Assembly: GCA_002686995.1 (NCBI GenBank)
Contig: NYZC01000352.1
Location: 1 to 64,000 of the forward strand
DNA length: 64,000 bases
Source of the DNA: Phycisphaeraceae bacterium
Lineage (GTDB): Bacteria; Planctomycetota; Phycisphaerae; Phycisphaerales; Phycisphaeraceae
Direction: 5' to 3'
Below the pieces are notes generated by a model that was not told where the DNA came from, did not search any database, and saw nothing but the letters and a program-made list of their open reading frames with translations. The position numbers were made by a program, and so were the translations under genes. This document shows, piece by piece, positions 1 through 8,295 of the stretch (the first letter of the stretch is position 1; every line of letters starts with the position of its first letter).

Positions 1-1662
1 GCCGCGGCCGTCGTTGCGGTAGATTCCCGCCGCCTCGTCGAAGTGGTGGGCGACCAGGTCGAGATCGCCGTCGCGGTCGAGGTCGCCGAGGGCGGCGCCG
101 AAGCTCACCCCGACGTGATCGAGCCCCCATTGGGCGCCGACGTCCTCGAAGGAGAGATCGCCCCGGTTCCGATACGCCCGGTTCGCCTGGCTCAGCACCG
201 GGCTCGGTTGCCAGACCGTTTCCCACGCGTTCTCGCCACGGTGCATGGCGCGGTCGCGCTGCCGCTGGAGGTCGCTGTTGAACCAGTCGCGGGTCATGCC
301 GTTGGTGATGAAGACGTCGGTCCAGCCGTCGTTGTCGAGGTCGGCGAGCTTGACCGACCACGTCCAGTCGGACGAGGCCAGGCCGGTGAGGAACGCGGCC
401 TCCATGAGCCGTCCCGTGCCGGCGTTGAGGTACACCGCGTTGCGCATGTACTGGCGGGGCCGGGCGCTCTCCAGGAACCAGCGGCTGCGGTCCATGTCGC
501 CCATCGACAGCTTCGCGCCGCGGTGAGTCGTGGCCGCCATGTCCGACGCCATGAAGTCGACCAGTCCGTCGTTGTTGATGTCCGCCTGGTCGGCGCCCAT
601 GGAGAACCACGGCGTGTGGGGCAGGGCCTTCCCGGTCACGTCCGTGAACGTGCCGTCGGCGTTGTTGCGGTAGAGTTGATCCGGCCCGTAGAAGTCGTTG
701 CTGACATACAGATCCGGCCAGCCGTCGTGGTCGTAGTCCCACCAGGTCGCGGCCAGGCCGAGGTGCCGGCCGGAGATCCCGGCATCATCGGTGACGTCGG
801 TGAACCGGGGGCTCCCCGACGTCGTGTCGTTGCGGTAGAGGCGGTCGGCCTGGCCGGCGAGGTGCAGGGTCCGGAATCCCCCCGGCTTGTCGATGAACGT
901 GAACAGGTTCTCGAAGCGGGAGGTCACCTGTGGATAGCCTCGGTCGTCCCGGTAGGTGATGCCGCGCGCGTTCGACTCCTCGACCGTCGACGGCATGACC
1001 GCCGTGTGGCCGCTGCGATGCCGGTTGGTGAGCAGGTAGGCGTCCAGGTCTCCGTCCCGGTCGTAGTCACCGAAGGCGGCCATGATGCCGGCGCCTTGAA
1101 AATCGAGGCCCCAGGCACCCGCTTCATCGGTAAACGTGCCGTCGCCCTGGTTGACGTAGAGCCGGCTCGGCGCATCGAACGTGCAGACGAACAGGTCGAG
1201 ATCGCCGTCGTCGTCGACATCGACGAAGGTCGCCCCGGTGCACCATGCGCCGCCGCCGTCGACGCCCGCGCGTTGCGTGGTGTCCTCGAACCGCCAGCCG
1301 CCGAGATTGCGGTAGAGGCGATTGCCCGCGGCCTGGTTCGTCAGGTAGACATCCGGACGGCCATCACCGTCATAGTCGCCGATGCATGCGCCACCGCCGG
1401 CGAAGGGGCCGGCCACGTGCCTGACGGCCCCGGGCGGGTACCGGTTGACGACCGTGATGCCGGTGGTCGACGCGTCCAGGCGTTCGAATCGGGTCGCGCC
1501 CGAGGTCCCGTTATCGGCAAGGGGAGTGGAACGGATCGAACGAGGCTTGGCGGTGCTGACCGACGGGACCTCGGACCTGCGGTCGCATCCGATCAGCGCA
1601 AACAACAGCGGCGGCACGGTGAGTGCCGCCGCCATGGATGCGTTGCGTGTGAAGCGGCGCAC
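1..1662 (-). CDS. FG-GAP/VCBS repeat lipoprotein, CRTAC1-like (3' part outside window)
   Basis: This frame stays open to the first base of the window, so about 554 codons are visible and the C-terminus is missing. The chosen start is a GTG at 1662; an in-frame ATG at 1635 is the alternative. From the GTG the protein begins with arginines and a hydrophobic stretch ending in a lipobox-like LIGC followed by DRRSE, so it is probably a lipoprotein exported to the cell envelope. The rest is a series of calcium-binding-type FG-GAP/VCBS blades: GDYDGDGRPDVY, VDVDDDGDLDLF, GDYDRDGDLDAY, WDYDHDGWPDLY, ADINNDGLVDFM, ADLDNDGWTDVF and GDLDRDGDLDLV. This is the beta-propeller pattern of CRTAC1 proteins, which often end in an ASPIC/UnbV domain. 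That domain would lie beyond the window edge. The substrate is unknown; adhesion or polysaccharide binding is an inference. Confidence 0.85.
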   Translation of the reverse strand, partial: MRRFTRNASMAAALTVPPLLFALIGCDRRSEVPSVSTAKPRSIRSTPLADNGTSGATRFERLDASTTGITVVNRYPPGAVRHVAGPFAGGGACIGDYDGDGRPDVYLTNQAAGNRLYRNLGGWRFEDTTQRAGVDGGGAWCTGATFVDVDDDGDLDLFVCTFDAPSRLYVNQGDGTFTDEAGAWGLDFQGAGIMAAFGDYDRDGDLDAYLLTNRHRSGHTAVMPSTVEESNARGITYRDDRGYPQVTSRFENLFTFIDKPGGFRTLHLAGQADRLYRNDTTSGSPRFTDVTDDAGISGRHLGLAATWWDYDHDGWPDLYVSNDFYGPDQLYRNNADGTFTDVTGKALPHTPWFSMGADQADINNDGLVDFMASDMAATTHRGAKLSMGDMDRSRWFLESARPRQYMRNAVYLNAGTGRLMEAAFLTGLASSDWTWSVKLADLDNDGWTDVFITNGMTRDWFNSDLQRQRDRAMHRGENAWETVWQPSPVLSQANRAYRNRGDLSFEDVGAQWGLDHVGVSFGAALGDLDRDGDLDLVAHHFDEAAGIYRNDGRG

Positions 1663-1708
1663 GGTGAAAAGGATATCAGGACGCCGCGAACGTCTGGAAG
1701 CCAGCCCT

Positions 1709-2461
1709 CTAACGGCGCCGTCTGAGCGACATCAGTCCGGCGAGCGTCAGCGCGCCAAGGGTCGCCGGCTCGGGGACCACCACGTTGATGAAATCGACCT
1801 CAGTTAATGCGCCAGAGGTCTGGCGGTTATAAAAGGAGATGTGGTTGCCGTTGGTAGCGCCGGAGTAGCTGGTCGAGCCCGAGATCGTCGCGACGTTGGC
1901 GAGCGCGTCGGTCACCTCGAATGTGAAGTTCGTCCCGTCATCCGTGATCAGGACATCGAGGGTGTCGCCATTGGCGATGTCGAGGCCAAACACGTTGAGG
2001 TGAGTCACCGCGTTTCCCTGGTCGTCCAACAGCGTGTCGTCGGCGTCACCGAAGTCGAACACCGAGAGGCTGTCATTGATGCCGGATCGGTTGTCCATGT
2101 TGATCCTGAAGCCGAGACCGTGCGTCTCACCGAACTGGCCGGGGAGGGCCGAGGCGCGGGTCACGATGTTGAAGTTTTCCTGGTCACCATCGGTGTCGGT
2201 CATCCGGAGCCGCGCCCTGATGACGAGCTGCTCGGTGGCGGGGTCGAACTCCTCGACGGAGGACAAGAACGCACCCGTATTGAACTTCATGAAACCACCT
2301 TCCTCGATCGGGAGGAGGCCCGTATGACTCGCGTTGACGAACGCGCTCGACCACTTTGCCGCGTCGACCGTGCCGTCGTTGAAATCGTCCGTGAGTGGCA
2401 GCGCGGCCCAGGCCGGCGCGGCCAGAACCGTCAGGATCGTCAGTGCCGTCAAGCTTCTCAT
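1709..2461 (-). CDS. PEP-CTERM sorting-domain exported protein
   Basis: A 250-residue secreted protein. It starts with a clear signal peptide (about residues 1-19, hydrophobic with an AWAA cleavage region). The C-terminus is a textbook PEP-CTERM signal: VPEP at about residue 230, a short hydrophobic helix, and RRRR as the last four residues. In bacteria with exosortase such tails are cut and the protein is sorted to the surface. The middle (TDDFNDGTVDAAKW, then beta-rich sequence with GLGFRINMDNRSG) looks like a concanavalin/LamG-type beta sandwich, so glycan binding is possible but not shown. It is followed after 46 bp by the FG-GAP lipoprotein in the same direction. The biological role is not recognisable. 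Confidence 0.85.
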   Translation of the reverse strand: MRSLTALTILTVLAAPAWAALPLTDDFNDGTVDAAKWSSAFVNASHTGLLPIEEGGFMKFNTGAFLSSVEEFDPATEQLVIRARLRMTDTDGDQENFNIVTRASALPGQFGETHGLGFRINMDNRSGINDSLSVFDFGDADDTLLDDQGNAVTHLNVFGLDIANGDTLDVLITDDGTNFTFEVTDALANVATISGSTSYSGATNGNHISFYNRQTSGALTEVDFINVVVPEPATLGALTLAGLMSLRRRR

Positions 2462-2929
2462 CGTCGAATCTCCTTGCAGCCTCTACCGTTGATGTGGTGC
2501 AGTCCTGCTGCGTGGGGGGCAGGTACACACACGCAGGCCCGATTCAATCTCCGATTCTTGAGTGTGCGGGTCCAGACCGACAAGGGTCTGAAAATGCTGG
2601 AAATCTCCCGCCTTTGCTTGATTGATTATGGACGCACTTGGGGGATCAGTCAAGCATCTTGCCGGCGGATTTCCTCGTTGTCTTGATGTAAATGACTGTT
2701 GATGCAAGTCTTGCGCACAATGGTGGTTTGCCGGGCCGTGTCGGTTTCGATCGCAGCACGATCGACTGGATTCTCAACTCGACGATGCCCGTGTCCGGAT
2801 CGGCGAGTGCACCGGTTCGATCATGGGGCGATCTTCACGCGACCGCCGCGGCGGCTTGCCGCATGGTCGAGCTCCTTATGATGCGGTTGAAGCGATACGC
2901 TATGGAATTGACATCGCCGCGTAGGACCG
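2462..2929. other. 468-bp divergent intergenic region
   Basis: This gap separates the minus-strand PEP-CTERM gene from the plus-strand epimerase gene, so it should hold two divergent promoters. I see no convincing -35/-10 pair, riboswitch or terminator. A GGA at 2924-2926 is a weak ribosome site for the epimerase. An open frame at 2692-2964 has fairly natural composition in its first half but no recognisable family and runs into the downstream gene, so I do not call it. Confidence 0.5.
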
Positions 2930-3820
2930 ATGATGGCAACCACAGTACACGCCCAACTCGCTGAACGAATCGGCGTCTCCACCATCTGCATGCCCGGGGA
3001 TTCGATGCCTGAGGCGCTGGAGCGGGCGCTGGACGAAGGCTTTCGCAGCGTCGACCTGATCCCGCACCATTGCGATCGCAATCTTGGCTGGCCCGATACC
3101 GTACCACCGATCGGAATCGATCTCGACGAGATCACGCCCACCGAGATCGATCGGGTGATCGGAATCGTGCAGCGGTTTCCCTACTACAACATTCACGGGC
3201 CGGCGACCGACATCAATCTCGCCTCGCACAACCGAGGCATCACGCGAGAGACGCGCCGGCAGTATCACCAGGTGTTCCAGTTCGCCGTGGATTGCGGCGC
3301 CGCGTCGGTCACGTTCCACCCCGGCATGCCGCCCGAGCCCAGCCAGCCCGGTGAGCACCGCCACGCTACGGAGCGCAACATCGAGTTCGGCAAGGAGCTG
3401 GCGGACCTGGCCGAGAAGCACGACCTGGACACGGGATACGAGAACCTCGGCCTGTACCCCGATCCGGACCAGATGCAGCAGATCATCGATGCCGTCGGAA
3501 GCGATCGCTTAGGTCTGCATTTCGACGTCGGTCACGTCTGGCTCGATCCGGTCAAGGATCCGATGGTCTGGCTGCGTCAGCTGGGGCGACACCTCGTGGC
3601 CGTGCACATGCACGGTGCGTTCCATCGGCCCGATCGCGGCTTCGTCAACCACCAGACGCTGGAGCAGGACGGATGCACGGATCTGCGCGCGGTCATGCGC
3701 GCACTGGACGACCTGGATTACGATCGCGGCATCAACCTCGAGCTGCACGCTCCGGACCTGGGGACGTACTTCGAGTTCTGCCGGCGCAGTCGCGACATCC
3801 TGATTCGCGCGGCGACGTAG
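2930..3820 (+). CDS. Sugar phosphate isomerase/epimerase-like TIM barrel
   Basis: A 296-residue protein of the xylose-isomerase-like TIM-barrel (AP endonuclease 2) superfamily. The metal-site pattern of the family can be followed strand by strand: H in NIHGPATD, H in TFHPGMP, E in TGYENLG, D and H in HFDVGHVW, H in VAVHMHG and E in INLELHAPD. Length is normal for the family. Members isomerise or epimerise keto-sugars or cyclitols, or act on myo-inositol derivatives; substrate cannot be assigned from sequence. The start is the first of two overlapping ATGs (2930 or 2933). It stands alone, between the PEP-CTERM gene and a pseudopilin gene. Confidence 0.85.
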   Translation: MMATTVHAQLAERIGVSTICMPGDSMPEALERALDEGFRSVDLIPHHCDRNLGWPDTVPPIGIDLDEITPTEIDRVIGIVQRFPYYNIHGPATDINLASHNRGITRETRRQYHQVFQFAVDCGAASVTFHPGMPPEPSQPGEHRHATERNIEFGKELADLAEKHDLDTGYENLGLYPDPDQMQQIIDAVGSDRLGLHFDVGHVWLDPVKDPMVWLRQLGRHLVAVHMHGAFHRPDRGFVNHQTLEQDGCTDLRAVMRALDDLDYDRGINLELHAPDLGTYFEFCRRSRDILIRAAT

Positions 3821-3930
3821 CTTGCGATCGGGCTCTGGCCATCAGATCGTTTACTGCAATCCAGACCGGGATTTCCGACAAAGCCTAGAATTAATTCAGG
3901 TCGCGCGCTGTCGCGACGGGAGATCTCGTC

Positions 3931-4761
3931 ATCAGGCCTCGACCACCGAATTCGGCGTTTACCCTCATCGAGCTGCTCGTCGTCATCTCCATCGTGGCCC
4001 TGTTGATTGCCATCCTGCTCCCTGCGATCAAACGGGCGCGGGCGACGGCGCGGACCGTGATCTGCTCGTCGAATCTTCGGCAGGTCGGCATCGGGGTGCA
4101 GGTCTACGTCTCCGAGAGTGACCGGATCCTTCCACTGATCAACGAGCGTCGATGCTGCTCGTCGCCGATTCCCGGCGGGGCGGGAGGCGGCCGGGGCTAC
4201 AACTGGCTTGGGCTGATCGAGCACGTGGCCGACGGCCAGGGGACGCGGAACCTGCATTGTCCCGCCGACGACCGCAACCCCGATCCGCACGACGAGCTTC
4301 GCATCTTCACCCCGCTCACATTCGATGAGTCGACGCGTGCCGTCGAGCGGGGCGCGTACAGCTACGGGGCGAACTTCGTGGGCCGCCGCCTGCCGAACCG
4401 CCGCATTCCCTGGTCGTCGACGGACGGTCCGTTCGGTGCGACCGGTGACGATCCCGACGAGCTGGGGCCCGTCTTGATCGACACCATCCCGGATCCCGCG
4501 GAGACGGTGCAGGTCCTCGACGCGTACTACCAGGACCTCAGCGTCAAGTTCTCCGTCATCGATGCCCAGATCTCGATGAACGACGCGCTCGAAGGCCATG
4601 GGTACTGGGTGACCTCGCTGCAACTGTTCCGTCATGACGTGAACCCGGAGCCCGATACGCCGATCGGGCCGAACGTCCTGTTCGCGGACGGTCACGTCCG
4701 GGCGACAGTCGATTTCTTTCGGCTGACCGACGACAACTTCAGCTTCGAAGTCGATGACTAG
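3931..4761 (+). CDS. Type II secretion/type IV pseudopilin (H-X9-DG type), non-canonical start
   Basis: About 276 residues. The N-terminal prepilin motif [29 protein letters not shown] is complete across roughly 3955-4041, so translation must begin upstream of it. Between the in-frame TAA at 3892-3894 and the motif there is no ATG, GTG, TTG or CTG. The best candidate is ATC at 3931, which follows GGGAG (3918-3922) at ribosome-site distance and would give a basic leader IRPRPPNSA before the cleavage point. The residue before the cleaved Phe is Ala rather than the usual Gly. The C-terminus has the family's NVLFADGHV signature, with an upstream His. Four such genes lie in the window, each next to carbohydrate genes. 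Either initiation is at AUC or the start codon has been lost. Confidence 0.75.
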   Translation: MRPRPPNSAFTLIELLVVISIVALLIAILLPAIKRARATARTVICSSNLRQVGIGVQVYVSESDRILPLINERRCCSSPIPGGAGGGRGYNWLGLIEHVADGQGTRNLHCPADDRNPDPHDELRIFTPLTFDESTRAVERGAYSYGANFVGRRLPNRRIPWSSTDGPFGATGDDPDELGPVLIDTIPDPAETVQVLDAYYQDLSVKFSVIDAQISMNDALEGHGYWVTSLQLFRHDVNPEPDTPIGPNVLFADGHVRATVDFFRLTDDNFSFEVDD

Positions 4762-4824
4762 TCGATGGGGTCCCCCCGCCGGACCTTCCGACCTTCCGGC
4801 TTCTCGACGCTTTCGAATCCGCGG

Positions 4825-5367
4825 CTATTCGTCGCGATTCCCCGTGGAAGTGCCCATCCGGACGTACGTGCCGAACCTGTTGATCGAGCTGCGGATGAGG
4901 CGGTTGATCGAGGTGTCGAGGTCGTCTTTGTGGTCGAGGATGGTCCCGACCATGGTGCTGACCGGAAGCTGCATGTCCTGGCCGAGCCGATGGATGTGCA
5001 CGCGCTGGTGAATCGAGAACACGATCGTCACGCCGACGGTGTCCGGGGCGCTTTCGTCGACGGCGTCGTAGAACTGGACGACCAGGCGCGGCAACTCGAT
5101 CCGGTCGTCCACGACGAACCGCTCCTTCGTCAACGCGGCGCGGAGGACCCGATCCACGCTCTCTTTGGTCGTATTGTCGAGGACGTGCCTGGGAAGCGGC
5201 TCGAGGACAAGCGAAATCGTTTCGAGCCCGTTCAGGCACCGTACCTCGTCCGGCAGCTTGCGTTTGAGCATCGGCCCTGCGAGGACGGCCGCCGCGCCGA
5301 CCAGCAGTGCGCAGGCGCCGACGGCGTATCGCTGAGACGTTCGGTCCGGATCGTGCCGCGTGTTCAT
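4825..5367 (-). CDS. Membrane-anchored protein of unknown function
   Basis: A 180-residue protein I do not recognise. The start ATG at 5367 is preceded by GGAAGG at a spacing of five bases, better than the upstream ATG at 5388. Residues 12-30 (about AVGACALLVGAAAVLAGPM) form one hydrophobic segment after a charged N-terminus, so it is probably anchored in the membrane with the rest outside. The outer part is beta-rich, with several long charged strands (EVRCLNGLETISLVLEP, ERFVVDDRIELPRLVVQFYDAVDE), and no cysteine pairs, repeats or catalytic motif I can name. It sits convergent with the pseudopilin and alone on its strand, with no operon partners. Confidence 0.65.
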   Translation of the reverse strand: MNTRHDPDRTSQRYAVGACALLVGAAAVLAGPMLKRKLPDEVRCLNGLETISLVLEPLPRHVLDNTTKESVDRVLRAALTKERFVVDDRIELPRLVVQFYDAVDESAPDTVGVTIVFSIHQRVHIHRLGQDMQLPVSTMVGTILDHKDDLDTSINRLIRSSINRFGTYVRMGTSTGNRDE

Positions 5368-5440
5368 GATGACCTTCCGTCTGCCCAATTCGAAGACGGG
5401 ATCCTATCAACCGTCTCCGCTCGATTCGAGTACGGAAAAG

Positions 5441-5470
5441 TGCCGGTGGAAGGACTCGAACCCACCTACA
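5441..5470 (-). other. tRNA 3'-end-like fragment (T-arm plus acceptor strand)
   Basis: Read on the minus strand, this stretch contains GGTTCGAGTCC-like T-loop sequence (GTGGG-TTCGAGT-CCTTC) followed by CACCGGC and A, in the order T-arm, acceptor 3' strand, discriminator. The T-stem has a T-T mismatch and one G-T pair. No matching 5' half or 7-nt anticodon loop follows upstream, and CCA is not encoded. It could be a decayed tRNA or an old attachment-site scar, but could also be chance. No integrase is nearby. Confidence 0.2.
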
Positions 5471-5649
5471 AATCTCCTCGAAATGTAGCACATTCGGAAA
5501 CGGGCGGCGCAGAATCCGGCGCACCAACGGTCCCGACCTTGCCGCACTGATCAACGCATGGGATCACCTGCCCGAACCCGTCCGCCGAGCATCCTGTCGA
5601 TCGTCGAAGAGGCCAAGGGGAGCCGGCACGGTATCTGCCAGCCGTCGGG

Positions 5650-7149
5650 TCACCGGTAGTTGATTCTGATCTCGACGCCCTCCAGATACAGACCGCCATG
5701 CTGCGTCAACGTCACACGCAGGTCGTTGCGTCCCGCGACGACGGGGGCATCGGAGCAAGTGAGCGTCGAGAAGTGCAAGTGCGTCGTCGGCTCCGACTCC
5801 GGCAATCGTCGGCCGTTGAGAGTCACGGCCACGCGCCCTGCCGGCGGTGCGTTGAACGTAAGGGCAAGCGTGACCGAGCGGAGAGTGCCGGCACGACGCG
5901 CCGCGTCCAGATCGTCTCCCACGTTGAAGGTCAGCAACTTCGCCACGCCCGGCTCCGTCAGGTTCACGGGCAGCGGCATCTGTCCGCCGGCATCCGGTGA
6001 CAGCCCCTGCGCGTCGCGCGTGATGAAGTAGTGCTTGTCCTTGGCGCAAAGCGTCTGCGGGCTGCCGATCTGCTCGAGCATCTGCCGCTCGATCGGCGCC
6101 ATCGGGTGGAACCGATTCAAGGCGTGACAGTCGAAGTTGAACAGGTAGATGCTGCCGGCTCCCTGCCTCCAGAACGAGGCGGCAGCACCACGCATCATCT
6201 CGATGCTCGCGCGCGTGATCTTGCCACCGCCATAGTCCTGCACGTAATACTCGATGCCGCCGGCGACCTCGACGGCCGTGCCTTGGGCCGCCTCGACGAA
6301 CCCGGCGACGTCGGCGTTCATGTCGAGGCAGCTTCGTGACATCGGCTGGAGCACGTCGACCAGCCCCTCTCGGATCCACGTCCGCACGTCCATCCCCACC
6401 TGCTCGCACTCGGAAAAGGTGGGGCCGACGCGGGCCAGCAGCGTCAGCTTCCTGCCTTTGTGCCTGCCGATCTCGTCGAGCCGGCTGCGCACCCGGCGCA
6501 TGAAGTCGTTGAGCAGCGGCATCCCCTCCTGCTCGTGGCCGTTTCGGAAGTACATCGGGTGGCTCAGGAAATCCATCTCGAAGCCGTCGACGTCGCGCTC
6601 GGCACACATCTCGTCAATCAGTGCGAACTTGCGCCGGCGGACCTGTTCATGGGCAAAGTCCATCGCCCAACTGAACCGGTGCTCGTAGCACTTTACGTAG
6701 ACGTCGGGAACGTCCTCGCCGATCATCAGGTGCGGGTTCTGCTTTTGCCACTCGCTGCGAATCGATGGCCGGCGATCCACCCAGTCGTTGTGAATGTCGT
6801 TCATCCTCATGCTGGGCCAGAACTGCATGCCCAGCTCGTGGGTTCGCTCGGCCCAGAGCGCCAGCGGGTCGAGGTCCCGGTCCAGCAGGGATCGCACGTT
6901 GAGCGCCCACTTTCGAAAATTGTCTTGTTCAAACTTGCCGCCCGGCACGTGCCGCCCATCGTACACCTGGGCGACCTTCGTGTCGTACAGGAACTGGTCA
7001 TTGCCGTGATTGACACTTTGGATGAAGACGCTGACCTGGGTGCCGACAAGCTGGTTGACGACGTTGCAGAGCTGCTCAGGGCTGATCGGTGGTTCGAAGT
7101 GGTACAGGGCCCCTGCGCCGCCGTCACTGTTGAAGAGGATGCCGTGCAT
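5650..7149 (-). CDS. Putative TIM-barrel glycoside hydrolase-like protein (GHL10-type), paralogue 1
   Basis: A 499-residue cytosolic-looking protein without signal peptide. Residues 1-370 read as a TIM barrel of the family-10-like glycosyl hydrolase type: MRMNDIH on one strand, then DVDGFEMDFLSHPMYF, where the E and D sit where catalytic or sugar-binding acids lie in related barrels. SIYLFNFDCH ends the barrel. Residues 380-499 form a beta-sandwich-like tail (VTLALTFNAPPAGRVAVTLNGRRLP). The protein is paralogous to the one at 11544-13145, which shares the DG-x-E-x-D motif, the YxFNxD strand and the tail. AGGA seven bases before the ATG supports the start. The gene sits in a locus with an oligogalacturonate-lyase-like gene, so a role in uronate-containing glycans is plausible but unproven. 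Confidence 0.7.
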   Translation of the reverse strand: MHGILFNSDGGAGALYHFEPPISPEQLCNVVNQLVGTQVSVFIQSVNHGNDQFLYDTKVAQVYDGRHVPGGKFEQDNFRKWALNVRSLLDRDLDPLALWAERTHELGMQFWPSMRMNDIHNDWVDRRPSIRSEWQKQNPHLMIGEDVPDVYVKCYEHRFSWAMDFAHEQVRRRKFALIDEMCAERDVDGFEMDFLSHPMYFRNGHEQEGMPLLNDFMRRVRSRLDEIGRHKGRKLTLLARVGPTFSECEQVGMDVRTWIREGLVDVLQPMSRSCLDMNADVAGFVEAAQGTAVEVAGGIEYYVQDYGGGKITRASIEMMRGAAASFWRQGAGSIYLFNFDCHALNRFHPMAPIERQMLEQIGSPQTLCAKDKHYFITRDAQGLSPDAGGQMPLPVNLTEPGVAKLLTFNVGDDLDAARRAGTLRSVTLALTFNAPPAGRVAVTLNGRRLPESEPTTHLHFSTLTCSDAPVVAGRNDLRVTLTQHGGLYLEGVEIRINYR

Positions 7150-7481
7150 GATCGATTCCTGCCGCCTGGATGCCTGGCGATCGGGCCGTCGACGGACGAG
7201 GGTCGAGTCGCAGTAACAGCAGAACCTGACCCTGAACGCCGCTACCTGATGAGGTCCAAGTCCCGAGATTATAGAAGACGTTACTCTGCAGCACGATTAC
7301 AGCCTGTCCGGACGGCGATTCGTACAGGGCGGAAACGGTGCCGTTCGACGGCGTACGCATCGATGACGGTCAGGCAAAGGTCACGATGCCGCCGCTCTCG
7401 TTTGTCGCGATGACATTGACGTTGGCGTAGATGGAGGCCGAAGTTCGACCTTTTGCCATCCGACGTTCCCGCTCTCCGAGC
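7150..7481. other. 332-bp gap with a possible gene relic and promoter
   Basis: Between two minus-strand genes. On the minus strand 7268-7273 reads TATAAT about 120 bp upstream of the TIM-barrel gene, but no TTGACA-like box lies at the right distance. At 7370-7456 the minus strand encodes a short tail ending NESGGIVTFA and a stop, with natural composition unlike a shadow frame; it may be the C-terminal remnant of a lost exported protein. I see no hairpin with a U-tract. Confidence 0.35.
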
Positions 7482-8249
7482 TCACCACCGGCCGTGCGGT
7501 CCGGGATCCTCCATCGACCAATGCAGGTACGTGTCGAGCCGTTCCTCGTCACCATCGGATCCCGCATGCCCGTCCGCGTAGGCCAGGGCGGCGACCGTCT
7601 CGCCCATGTGACGTCGCGTGGCCGTGAGGTCGATCCGGTTCAGCGGCGTGGATCCGTTGCACATGCAGTCGATGGCGTAGGTCGGATGCGCTCCGGCCTC
7701 GTACACGCCGTGGCTGCCGTCACCGAACATGATGATCTCCGAGGGGCGCGTGACGTCGTCCGGTGCGACGAGGGCCAGGTCGAACCAGGCACCTGCGCTC
7801 GCGGGGTTGACGCGCTCCCGGTCCAGACCGCGGGCGGCGGCGAACGTCTTGGCGTTGTAGCCGTACGAGAGGTTCTGGTACCAGGTACCGAGATGTTCGG
7901 GAGCCGCGGGGCAGACAAGGAACCCGTAGCTCGTCTCGCCGTGATAGGGTTCGGGGCGGTAGCCGGCGCGAAGGGGCAGGTACTCGCCGAGAAGGAACGA
8001 CCATTCACGGTGGGGGCGCTCGCCGGTGGGAGGATAGGTGACTTCGCCAAGCAGCGGCAGGTACACCCCATAGTCGAGCGCGTACGCGTGAGCGGCCAGC
8101 GCCGTCTCTCGGAGGCTCGTGACGCACACTGTCGTCTGCGCGACGTCGCGTGCCCGCTTGATTGCCGGGAGGAGCAGGGCGATCAGCAGCGCGATAATGC
8201 TGATCACCACGAGCAGTTCGATGAGGGTAAAGCCTCGTCGATCCGTCAT
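7482..8249 (-). CDS. Pseudopilin, H-X9-DG type
   Basis: A 255-residue prepilin-like protein. The start is the ATG at 8249, giving the leader MTDRRG followed by [28 protein letters not shown], a classic type IV prepilin leader with Gly before the cleaved Phe. Starting further upstream would add a non-pilin arginine-rich tail, so it was rejected. The body is the globular domain common in planctomycete pseudopilins. The C-terminal region has [21 protein letters not shown], matching the H-X9-DG signature. These proteins are made with type II secretion-like machinery, though none of the machinery genes is in this window. It lies within a carbohydrate-breakdown gene group. Confidence 0.85.
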   Translation of the reverse strand: MTDRRGFTLIELLVVISIIALLIALLLPAIKRARDVAQTTVCVTSLRETALAAHAYALDYGVYLPLLGEVTYPPTGERPHREWSFLLGEYLPLRAGYRPEPYHGETSYGFLVCPAAPEHLGTWYQNLSYGYNAKTFAAARGLDRERVNPASAGAWFDLALVAPDDVTRPSEIIMFGDGSHGVYEAGAHPTYAIDCMCNGSTPLNRIDLTATRRHMGETVAALAYADGHAGSDGDEERLDTYLHWSMEDPGPHGRW

Positions 8250-8275
8250 CCCTGAATGATAGCCCGTGGCCACCC

Positions 8276-8295
8276 CCGAAGTCTGGCGACTTCGG
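8276..8295. repeat. 20-bp palindrome at gene 3' end, copy 1
   Basis: CCGAAGTC-TGGC-GACTTCGG, a perfect 8-bp inverted repeat with a 4-base loop. It directly abuts the TAG stop codon (8296-8298) of the lyase-like gene. Near-identical copies lie at 10558-10577 and 34051-34070. A hairpin at an mRNA 3' end is likely, but no U-run follows, so it is not a standard terminator. Confidence 0.75.

Noticed and set aside
43-1725. Long plus-strand open frame opposite the FG-GAP gene
   Set aside because: It is valine- and alanine-rich shadow sequence; the opposite strand has clear calcium-binding propeller repeats.
2692-2964. 90-codon plus-strand frame in the divergent gap
   Set aside because: Overlaps the next gene, lacks a ribosome site, and has no recognisable family; composition alone is not enough.
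8276-8295. The palindrome as a classical intrinsic terminator
   Set aside because: The stem is not followed by a T-run on the transcribed strand, so it was kept as a repeat only.
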